A stretch of DNA of 19,143 nucleotides. It comes from an uncultured Bacteroidales bacterium (GTDB lineage Bacteria > Bacteroidota > Bacteroidia > Bacteroidales > Muribaculaceae). Made by a program: the position numbers and the translations under genes. The notes under the pieces were generated by a model, which saw nothing but the letters and a program-made list of their open reading frames with translations, was not told the origin of the DNA and made no database searches. Below, one piece after another: positions 1 through 7,033 of this stretch. Every line of letters starts with the position of its first letter. Position 1 is the first letter of the stretch. The stretch is from contig URNY01000039.1 in assembly GCA_900549375.1 (NCBI GenBank), positions 1 through 19,143 on the forward strand. The letters are read 5' to 3'.

Positions 1-2799
1 AGCGTTGTGACTGCCTCTATCTCCAAAGTCGGCTCCGATGAACTTCAGATGACGGCGCCGGTGCGTGTAGACAACGCCCTTAAGGGACTCGCCTCAGGTG
101 TCACTGTCACGTCGGCATCCGGCCAGCCCGGTGCGGCTGCCCGCGTTCGAATCCGCGGTATAGGCACAATCAACAATTCCGATCCTCTCTATATTGTTGA
201 CGGTATGCCAATTGAAGGTGGACTCGATTATCTTAACCCTGCCGACATCGCATCTATCGAAGTGTTGAAAGACGCTGCATCGGGTGCTGTCTACGGTGCG
301 CGCGCGGCCAACGGCGTCGTACTCGTCACGACAAAACAGGGAAAAGAGGGAAAAACGAAAGTCACTTATGATTTCAGCTATGGCTGGCAAAGCGTAGCCA
401 AGAAACGTAATGTGCTGAACGCTTCGGAATATGCAATGATGATGAACGAAGGTTCCATCAACTCCGGCGTCGCCCCGATCTACACCAATCCCGCTTCTTA
501 CGGCGCAGGAACCGATTGGCAGGAAGAGGTGTTTAACAACAACGCTCCCGTGATGAACCATCAGGTGTCGGTCAGCGGAGGTTCGAGTCGTGTCAACTAT
601 CTCTTCTCCGTAGGGTATTATGATCAGGAAGGTGTCATAGGCGGTAATTTCGACCGTTCGGATTATCAGCGCTTCACTCTCCGCTCCAACGTAGGCGCAA
701 CACTTTTCGATATGTCGGAGAAACGCACTTGGCTCAACAAAGCAACCATCCAGACAAATCTCGCATATACACGCATAAAGAGCCGCGGAATCGAGACTAA
801 CTCCACATGGGGTTCTCCGCTCGGGTCGGCACTCGCCATGTCGCCGATTCTCACCCCCTATCTTGAAAAGGGAAGTGCCGAAGAAGCCGCTCAGCTTGAT
901 TATCTCAAGGATCAGGCAGCTTACGTGCCGATGTACGGTCCCGACGGACGCCTCGTGATGGTTCCGACGGCCTTCGGCAATTTTCAGGAAATGAGCAACC
1001 CCATTGCCAACCTTTCTTTGCCGGGCAACAAAAACTGGAGCCATAAGTTCGTAGGCAATTTCACAGGCGACCTACAGATCTGGGACAACCTCCACTACCG
1101 CATAAGCTATGGCGCAGACCTCTCTTTCTGGGGGTATGACGGTTATACCCCGATATATTATCTGCGCGATGGCGGATATTCCGACCATTCATCGACAACT
1201 TCAACAAGCGAACGCGGTCTTGTATGGCAGATCGAGAACCTCCTCTCTTACGACAAGACAATAGGCGACCACTCATTCAACATCATCCTCGGACAGTCTG
1301 CTAAAGAAAGCAGCGGTTATTATCTCGGCGGATCCCGCAACCATATCATAAACTACGACCGCCCCTGGATTGACGCTTCAACCGGCCTTGCCGCCGACGG
1401 CGACATGAGCACCTGGGGCGCTCCGCAGGCCAAATCAAGGCTCGCTTCATATTTCGCCCGTGCAAGCTACGACTTCGACGCCCGCTACATGATTCAATTC
1501 ACTATCCGTCGCGACGGTTCAAGCCGATTCGGTTCCAACAATCACTGGGCAACATTCCCTTCTGTCTCGGCCGGATGGAACATCATGAACGAAAAATTCA
1601 TGGAAAAAGCCGATTGGCTCAATAATTTCAAGCTCCGGGCTTCATGGGGTAAGAACGGTAACGAAAATATCGGAAACTTCCAGTATGTGGCTCTTACCTC
1701 TACCAACAACAACGCCATTTTCGGAAATCCCGGATCGATTGCCGTGGGGACAAAGCCTTCGCAGCTCGCCAACCCCGACCTCCGTTGGGAGGAATCGAAC
1801 CAGACAGATATCGGTATCGACCTCGGTTTCCTCTCCAACCGCATCACCTTCACCGCCGACTGGTTCCTCAAAAACACCGAAGGAATGCTGATGAGAATGT
1901 CGTTGCCGCAATATGTCGGAGAATCCATACCTTACGGCAACGTGGGCAAGATGCGCAACTGGGGTCTTGAATTCGACCTCGGCTACCGCCAGACATTCTT
2001 CAACGACCTATATGTGGGCGTGAATATCAACGCTTCTTATCTGCGCAACAAACTTATTGAATACGGAAACGAACAGGGCTGGGAGAATCTCGATTCGTTT
2101 CAGGGCGTGGGAACCATCCTGCGCGCGCAGAACGGCCTGCCATTCCCCTACTTCTATGGTTATAAGACCGATGGTATAATCCAGAACATGGCTGAAGCCA
2201 ACGCCTATAACACGAAATATGGCACTTCACTCGTTCCCGGTGATGTCAGATTCGTCGATGTCGACGGCAACGGCTCGATTAACGAGGATGACCGTACCAA
2301 CATCGGTTGCGGCACACCCGACTGGACCTACGGAGCTTCGATCACTCTCGGATATAAAGGTTTTGATTTCAACATCTTCTTCCAGGGAGTGGCCGGCAAC
2401 GATATCTATGATGCCACACGCCGTATCGATGCTCGATCAGTAAATCTTCCTTCCTGGATGCTTAACCGCTGGACAGGCGAAGGCACATCCAACCGAATCC
2501 CGCGCTACGTGATCGGCGACGGATACAACTGGCAAAGCTCTGACCTCTATGTATACGACGGAAGTTTCTGCCGACTCAAAAACATGCAGCTCGGCTACAC
2601 GATACCCCGGAATCTTACCCGCAAGATAGGCGTGCAGAAATTCCGCGCTTTCGTGGCGGTTGAAAATCTGGCGACATGGACCAAATACCACGGATACGAC
2701 CCCGAAATATCATCCGGTTCAGAAAAGTCGAGCGGAGTTGACTTCGGAGTATATCCTCAGGCCCGCACATGGACCATCGGCTTCAACATCGAGTTCTAA
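1..2799 (+). CDS. SusC-like TonB-dependent outer-membrane glycan transporter (5' partial)
   Basis: This is the outer-membrane barrel of a SusC/SusD glycan importer, which takes up oligosaccharides using TonB energy. The frame is open from base 1, so the GTG at base 7 is not the start. The signal peptide, carboxypeptidase-D-like regulatory domain and TonB box lie outside the window. Given the usual ~1000-residue length of the family, roughly 80-130 residues are missing. The visible part begins just before the plug, with plug hallmarks RIRGIGTINNSDPLYIVDG and YGARAANGVVLVTTKQG in the first ~110 codons. The rest is beta-barrel, rich in alternating aromatic strands and ending in an aromatic residue (IEF). 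An acidic loop DVDGNGSINEDD (from codon 753 of the visible frame) is of a type common in SusC proteins. The SusD gene follows after 33 bp. The family call is secure. The substrate is inferred only from the neighbouring GH16 and GH3 genes. Confidence 0.95.
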   Translation, partial: SVVTASISKVGSDELQMTAPVRVDNALKGLASGVTVTSASGQPGAAARVRIRGIGTINNSDPLYIVDGMPIEGGLDYLNPADIASIEVLKDAASGAVYGARAANGVVLVTTKQGKEGKTKVTYDFSYGWQSVAKKRNVLNASEYAMMMNEGSINSGVAPIYTNPASYGAGTDWQEEVFNNNAPVMNHQVSVSGGSSRVNYLFSVGYYDQEGVIGGNFDRSDYQRFTLRSNVGATLFDMSEKRTWLNKATIQTNLAYTRIKSRGIETNSTWGSPLGSALAMSPILTPYLEKGSAEEAAQLDYLKDQAAYVPMYGPDGRLVMVPTAFGNFQEMSNPIANLSLPGNKNWSHKFVGNFTGDLQIWDNLHYRISYGADLSFWGYDGYTPIYYLRDGGYSDHSSTTSTSERGLVWQIENLLSYDKTIGDHSFNIILGQSAKESSGYYLGGSRNHIINYDRPWIDASTGLAADGDMSTWGAPQAKSRLASYFARASYDFDARYMIQFTIRRDGSSRFGSNNHWATFPSVSAGWNIMNEKFMEKADWLNNFKLRASWGKNGNENIGNFQYVALTSTNNNAIFGNPGSIAVGTKPSQLANPDLRWEESNQTDIGIDLGFLSNRITFTADWFLKNTEGMLMRMSLPQYVGESIPYGNVGKMRNWGLEFDLGYRQTFFNDLYVGVNINASYLRNKLIEYGNEQGWENLDSFQGVGTILRAQNGLPFPYFYGYKTDGIIQNMAEANAYNTKYGTSLVPGDVRFVDVDGNGSINEDDRTNIGCGTPDWTYGASITLGYKGFDFNIFFQGVAGNDIYDATRRIDARSVNLPSWMLNRWTGEGTSNRIPRYVIGDGYNWQSSDLYVYDGSFCRLKNMQLGYTIPRNLTRKIGVQKFRAFVAVENLATWTKYHGYDPEISSGSEKSSGVDFGVYPQARTWTIGFNIEF

Positions 2800-2832
2800 C
2801 ATATCCTATCAAACCTATTTACACGAAAAAAA

Positions 2833-4350
2833 ATGAAAACTATATATAAATCATTGGGAATCGCCCTGCTCGCCGTGTCAATGACCTCCTGCGGCGACGA
2901 TTTCCTCACAGTGACCTCCCCGACCCAGGAGGATGTCTCGGAATATTTCTCCACTAAGGAGCACCTTGAGGAAGCTGTGATCGCAGCTTATGACCCTATG
3001 CACTGGACCGACTGGAGCATGGGCAACTACGAGCCTTTCACACTCATGTCCGACATAATGGCCGATGACATGTGGGTGGGTGGTTCCGACAAGAACGACA
3101 ACCAGAACTGGCACCTCATGGCCAATTACGAAGCGACTCCCCTGAAGGTAATCACAAGTATCTGGATCGACGGTTTCAGCGGCATCAAACGTTGTAACGA
3201 TGTGTTTGAATGCATTGCAAACGGCATCGACGACGCCACCGAGAAGGACATCGCCTCCTGGAAGGCGCAGGCTCATGTACTCCGCGCTTTCTATGCCAAC
3301 TGGCTCTGGAAATTCTACGGCAACGTGCCTTATTATCAAAAAAATCTCTCGGGAAACTATATCTCTCCGCAGATCACTGCCGATGAACTCTACAATTATA
3401 TGATCAAAGACCTTGAGGACGCAATAGCTCTCGATGTACTTCCCTGGAAAGGAGATGCCGCGACTTTCGGACGTGTCACGACCGCAATGGCCTACATGCT
3501 TTACGCCGAAATAGTCATGTATCAGAAAGATACCGCCCGGTATCCGACTGCCCTCGGATATATGAAAGAGATAATCGCTTCTCCTGATTATTCGCTTGTC
3601 AATGATTACGCTTCCATCTTCGAGCAATCGGGCGAATGGTGCGATGAATCGATTTATGAAATCAACTATATTTCCGAAAACGCCTCGCGCGACTGGGGCT
3701 CTCCCCTTCTCGCCGGAGGAACAGTGCTCCCTACACTTATCAGCCCCAACAACTGGCCTTCAGGACAGGACGGCCACAACACCGGATGGGGATTCTGCCC
3801 TCTGCGCCTTGAGACTTACGAATTGTTCTCGGCCGACGATGCGCGTCGCGACGCTACATGCTGGGATGTCAGAGCATTCGACGGAACCTACAACAAGCGC
3901 TATCAAGATTTCGGCTTCTTCCTTCAGAAGTATTCGGCAAGAGCCGACGGAAACGTCGGACAGAAAGCTTCCGGAGAACTCAATTACAATAACAACTGGC
4001 GCATATACCGCTATTCGGAGACATTGCTCAACGCCGCCGAACTTCTCATAGCCACCGGAGGAAGCGCGGGTGAAGCACGCACTTATCTCAACGATGTGCG
4101 CCGTCGTGCCGGACTCCGCACCGAAATGGAACCGACCATCGACAACATCATCAACGAACGCAGACTTGAATTCGTTGGCGAAGGCAAACGCTATTGGGAC
4201 CTTATCCGCACTGACAAGGCTGCATCCGTGCTTGTGCCCGACCAATACGGATACCGCACCAACTCATGGAGTCCCAACAAGAAGCATCTACCTATTCCCC
4301 AGAGCGAAATCGACCGCGCACAGGGAACTCTTTCTCAAAACCCCTACTAA
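2833..4350 (+). CDS. SusD/RagB-like surface glycan-binding lipoprotein
   Basis: SusD-like lipoproteins form a lid on the SusC barrel at the cell surface and hand glycan to it. The protein is 505 residues, normal for the family. It starts with a lipoprotein signal peptide whose lipobox SMTSC puts the acylated cysteine at residue 20, followed by GDD, an acidic stretch typical of surface export in Bacteroidota. The SusD/RagB hallmark near the C-terminus is present from residue 441: NERRLEFVGEGKRYWDLIR. The protein ends in NPY, usual for the family. The helical TPR-like middle is rich in W and Y, but I cannot assign a binding site. The start has an A-rich upstream stretch (CGAAAAAAA) and no Shine-Dalgarno sequence, normal for this phylum. 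It follows the SusC gene directly and precedes the next lipoprotein gene by 12 bp, so all three are probably cotranscribed. Confidence 0.96.
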   Translation: MKTIYKSLGIALLAVSMTSCGDDFLTVTSPTQEDVSEYFSTKEHLEEAVIAAYDPMHWTDWSMGNYEPFTLMSDIMADDMWVGGSDKNDNQNWHLMANYEATPLKVITSIWIDGFSGIKRCNDVFECIANGIDDATEKDIASWKAQAHVLRAFYANWLWKFYGNVPYYQKNLSGNYISPQITADELYNYMIKDLEDAIALDVLPWKGDAATFGRVTTAMAYMLYAEIVMYQKDTARYPTALGYMKEIIASPDYSLVNDYASIFEQSGEWCDESIYEINYISENASRDWGSPLLAGGTVLPTLISPNNWPSGQDGHNTGWGFCPLRLETYELFSADDARRDATCWDVRAFDGTYNKRYQDFGFFLQKYSARADGNVGQKASGELNYNNNWRIYRYSETLLNAAELLIATGGSAGEARTYLNDVRRRAGLRTEMEPTIDNIINERRLEFVGEGKRYWDLIRTDKAASVLVPDQYGYRTNSWSPNKKHLPIPQSEIDRAQGTLSQNPY

Positions 4351-4362
4351 TTATAGCGAATC

Positions 4363-5763
4363 ATGAAAAAGCATATAAAATCTTTCTTTGTAGCAGCAAT
4401 GGCCGTATCTGCCCCGCTTCTGATGACCTCCTGCTCTGAAGATGAGTATTACAAAGTCGATATAAACGGCATTCCGGAAGCTTCGGCTTATGTCGAAGAT
4501 ATGAAAGTGACTGTCGATCAGGAAAGCAACACGGCTTATTTCGAATTCACGGGAAAAGGCACCTATCCGGTGTGGATTATTGACGGCAAAAGCTACTCCT
4601 CCGCCCCAGCATTTTCCCGCTATTACCGTAAAGCCGGCGATTATACGATTGAAATGAAAGTCGGAAACGGAAATGGTGTCAGCACTGGAACGATCTCCAA
4701 GACTTTCCATATCGACAAGACCAAGATGAACGGATTCGGCGGATTCGTATATGAAAGCGAGTTCAACCTCTGGACTAAAGCATCCAAAAAGATCAACAGC
4801 TTCTACTATGCGCCCGGATGGGCACAGATTGCCGACCCGACACACTCTTTCGACGGCGACACATTCAGCCTTACACTTTCTGAGGCAACCACCGACCAGT
4901 GGCAGGCTCAGGCACACGTTGGAACGGATATTTGCCTTCCGCAGGGAGAACTTTATGACGGCTCCGTGATTTTCACGGCAAACAAAGACATGAAGAATGT
5001 GACTCTCAAGATTCATCCCGACGGAGATGATGACGATTCCCATTCATTCTTCATGCAACAGAAAATCTCCCTCACCGGCGGGGAACCGCAGGCATTCTTC
5101 TTCAGCGGTCTTGAAGCAGCCGTGGATATGAACAACCTCGTTTTCACTTTCGATTTCGGCGGAAACCCGGCAGGACTTGAGATTTCGGCGGAGAACATCG
5201 TGCTGAAGAAACATTCCGACAACGACGGCACGGTCCTTCCCGAAACGCCGGCAGATCCTGAACCCGATTGGGTGGAATGGAGCAGCGCTGAAAACCTCTT
5301 CTCAAACTGCACAATCACTCCCTCTTTCTGGTATGCTCCGGGATGGAATCAGATTGCCGACCCCGGCTTCACCGACAATGGCGGCGGATCTTACACATTC
5401 ACACTTCCTACAGCCACTTCCGAACGCTGGCAGGCACAATGCACCCTCAACACGGATATAGTGATCGATGATCCTACGGTGGCCTATGACTTCTATTGCG
5501 AAGTGAAGTCGAATGTCGACCTCGCTGCCGTGATGTTCAAACTTGTGCAGACCGATGAGGGCGAAACGAAACATGACGGCAACTACTTCTTTGCCGATGA
5601 GCAGGCTGTTCCCGAAGGACACAGTAAGTTCTGGAGAGCCAAAGTGCTTCCGGAGGAGGGCAAGCCTATGCAGGCCGTTTCACTGTTCTTCGACTTCGGT
5701 GGATGCCCCGACGGAACAGTAGTGACGGTAAGCAAGATCACTTTCCAGAAACACCACGATTAA
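4363..5763 (+). CDS. Surface glycan-binding lipoprotein with PKD-like domain and two tandem beta-sandwich-like modules (SusE/SGBP-B position)
   Basis: This is probably an auxiliary surface glycan-binding protein, in the position held by SusE/SGBP-B in other PULs. A signal peptide with lipobox LMTSC gives an acylated cysteine at residue 24, followed by SEDE. Residues ~35-117 look like a PKD/Ig-type domain (AGDYTIEMKVGNGNG). Two modules of about 150 residues follow, ~135-284 and ~310-465, joined by an acidic Pro-rich linker (~288-306). They share three aligned blocks: YAPGWAQIADP against YAPGWNQIADP (149 and 324), WQAQ....TDI (180 and 356), and FDFGG.P.G (263 and 443). The aromatic start of each module (FYYAPGW, FWYAPGW) could form a sugar platform. 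No catalytic residues are recognisable. The architecture and the PUL context support binding of beta-glucan at the surface. The CBM-like assignment is inference, and I cannot name a CBM family. Confidence 0.85.
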   Translation: MKKHIKSFFVAAMAVSAPLLMTSCSEDEYYKVDINGIPEASAYVEDMKVTVDQESNTAYFEFTGKGTYPVWIIDGKSYSSAPAFSRYYRKAGDYTIEMKVGNGNGVSTGTISKTFHIDKTKMNGFGGFVYESEFNLWTKASKKINSFYYAPGWAQIADPTHSFDGDTFSLTLSEATTDQWQAQAHVGTDICLPQGELYDGSVIFTANKDMKNVTLKIHPDGDDDDSHSFFMQQKISLTGGEPQAFFFSGLEAAVDMNNLVFTFDFGGNPAGLEISAENIVLKKHSDNDGTVLPETPADPEPDWVEWSSAENLFSNCTITPSFWYAPGWNQIADPGFTDNGGGSYTFTLPTATSERWQAQCTLNTDIVIDDPTVAYDFYCEVKSNVDLAAVMFKLVQTDEGETKHDGNYFFADEQAVPEGHSKFWRAKVLPEEGKPMQAVSLFFDFGGCPDGTVVTVSKITFQKHHD

Positions 5764-5790
5764 ACCATTGACCGCAGGTAAACAATCTCT

Positions 5791-5826
5791 GGGCCGGTGT
5801 CAGACTCTTTTTGCCGGCACCGGCCC
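5791..5826 (+). terminator. Intercistronic GC-rich hairpin between the SGBP and GH16 genes (possible attenuator)
   Basis: GGGCCGGTG (5791-5799) pairs perfectly with CACCGGCCC (5818-5826). A U-G and a C-G pair extend the stem to 11 bp, leaving a 14-nt loop. What follows is TTCCCTT, not a true T-run, so it is at best a weak intrinsic terminator. It could instead be a processing or 3'-end-stabilising hairpin. It lies in the 86-bp gap between the binding-protein genes and the enzyme genes, where partial termination would lower enzyme mRNA relative to SusC/D mRNA. The structure is seen in the sequence; its function is inferred. Confidence 0.5.
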
Positions 5827-5849
5827 TTCCCTTATAAATCTATCTCGAC

Positions 5850-6989
5850 ATGAATTCTACAAACAGACTCAGATATCTCATTTCGCTTCTTTCGCTATCG
5901 CTCATCTGCCTGCTCGGATCCGCATGCAGTGACGGAAATGGGAACACAACCCCGGCAACCCCCATATCTGTTTCCACTGATTCATTTGACTTCGGAGCGG
6001 AAGGCGGCGAGTCTACTCTCACATTTTCATCTCCCGGAGAATGGGATGCCGTCCCATCCGAAAGCTGGATTAAGCTGATTAAATCAGATCAGCTAAAACA
6101 TGAGGGTAAGATAATCGTTAAGGTCGAAGCAAACAATTCCCGCGATCCGAGAAGCGGTGAGATAACCATCGTCAGCGGTGCGGTGAGCGCAAAAGTTGTT
6201 GTCTCGCAAGCCGGGATGGCTGTCACACCGGTTGATCCCACGATATCCGTACCCGAAGGATATGAACTTATTTGGAACGATGAATTCGACGGCACCTCGT
6301 TGAACCGTGCTGACTGGACACATGAGGTGAAAGGCCCAGGATGGGTCAACAATGAATTGCAGCACTATGTGGATGCCACGTATGGCGGCAAACCTGTCAC
6401 CGAAGTCAGCGAAGGGTCCCTTAAGATAAACTGTTTTAAAGCATCCGACGGAAAAATATGTTCCGGCAGAATATATGCCAAAGTCAATACCGGCTGGAAA
6501 TACGGAATATTCGAAGCGGCCATAAAGCTTCCCAAAGGGAAAGGCACCTGGCCCGCTTTCTGGATGATGCCTGTCAACAATGACTTTAATGCCAATCCAT
6601 GGCCGAAATGTGGAGAAATCGACATTATGGAGGAAGTGGGATATCATCCTGAATATACTTCTTCGTCGATTCATTGCGAATCCTACAATCATGTGAAAGG
6701 AACGCAGAAAACAGCCGAACGGCTCACTGAAGGCGCTCAATCCGATTTTCACGTTTATCGCCTTGAATGGACTCAGGATTATATCCGCACTTATATCGAT
6801 GGCAAAACGCTTCTGAATTTTTCCAACGACGGGAAAGGGAATGTCTCGACATGGCCTTTCAACCGCCATTTCTATATTATCCTCAACCTCGCGTGGGGAG
6901 GAACCTGGGGAGGCGCTCAGGGTGTCGACGAAACCGTTCTGCCGGCCACTATGGAAGTGGATTATGTGCGCGTTTTCCAAAAGAAATAA
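5850..6989 (+). CDS. BACON-GH16 family endo-beta-glucanase lipoprotein (laminarinase-like)
   Basis: This is a surface endo-glucanase that should cut beta-1,3- or mixed-linkage beta-glucan into importable oligosaccharides. A lipoprotein signal peptide with lipobox LGSAC (Cys26) is followed by SDGNGN. Residues ~40-121 are a BACON domain (VSTDSFDFGAEGGESTLTF, W72, ending VVVSQAG). The GH16 catalytic domain (~135-379) carries the beta-bulge motif ExDxxE as GEIDIMEEVG. E256 is the expected nucleophile, D258 the helper and E261 the acid/base. Other family marks are NELQHYV (168-173), the GTWPAFWMMP block (232-241), and the C-terminal PATMEVDYVRVF strand. GH16 with NELQ.Y and GEIDIMEEVG most resembles laminarinase/beta-1,3-glucanase subfamilies, but specificity cannot be fixed from sequence alone. 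The gene sits 86 bp after the binding-protein gene, downstream of a GC-rich hairpin. Its stop codon lies inside a 28-bp tandem repeat. Confidence 0.94.
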   Translation: MNSTNRLRYLISLLSLSLICLLGSACSDGNGNTTPATPISVSTDSFDFGAEGGESTLTFSSPGEWDAVPSESWIKLIKSDQLKHEGKIIVKVEANNSRDPRSGEITIVSGAVSAKVVVSQAGMAVTPVDPTISVPEGYELIWNDEFDGTSLNRADWTHEVKGPGWVNNELQHYVDATYGGKPVTEVSEGSLKINCFKASDGKICSGRIYAKVNTGWKYGIFEAAIKLPKGKGTWPAFWMMPVNNDFNANPWPKCGEIDIMEEVGYHPEYTSSSIHCESYNHVKGTQKTAERLTEGAQSDFHVYRLEWTQDYIRTYIDGKTLLNFSNDGKGNVSTWPFNRHFYIILNLAWGGTWGGAQGVDETVLPATMEVDYVRVFQKK

Positions 6990-7033
6990 CTAAGTGTGTG
7001 TTAAACAAAAGAAATAACTAAAAGTGTGTTAAA
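6978..7033 (+). repeat. 28-bp tandem duplication spanning the GH16 stop codon and the leader of the first GH3 gene
   Basis: Copy 1 (6978-7005) and copy 2 (7006-7033) are directly adjacent and identical at 26 of 28 positions. They share CAAAAGAAATAACTAA and GTGTGTTAAA and differ only at the 17th and 18th bases (GT against AA). Copy 1 includes the last two codons and the stop of the GH16 gene. Copy 2 ends exactly one base before the ATG of the GH3 gene. A duplication by replication slippage that also doubled the translation-initiation leader is the simplest reading. Confidence 0.9.

Noticed and set aside
7..9. GTG as the start of the SusC-like gene
   Set aside because: The frame is open to base 1, and the protein would lack signal peptide, regulatory domain and TonB box. 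It is a window-edge truncation.
94..1044. 316-codon minus-strand open frame inside the SusC gene
   Set aside because: It is opposite an unmistakable TonB-dependent transporter with plug and barrel motifs; the translation is Cys/His/Arg-rich and resembles no family.
5764..5849. Independent promoter for the GH16 gene
   Set aside because: I found no TAnnTTTG box with a TTTG-like element at proper spacing in this gap.
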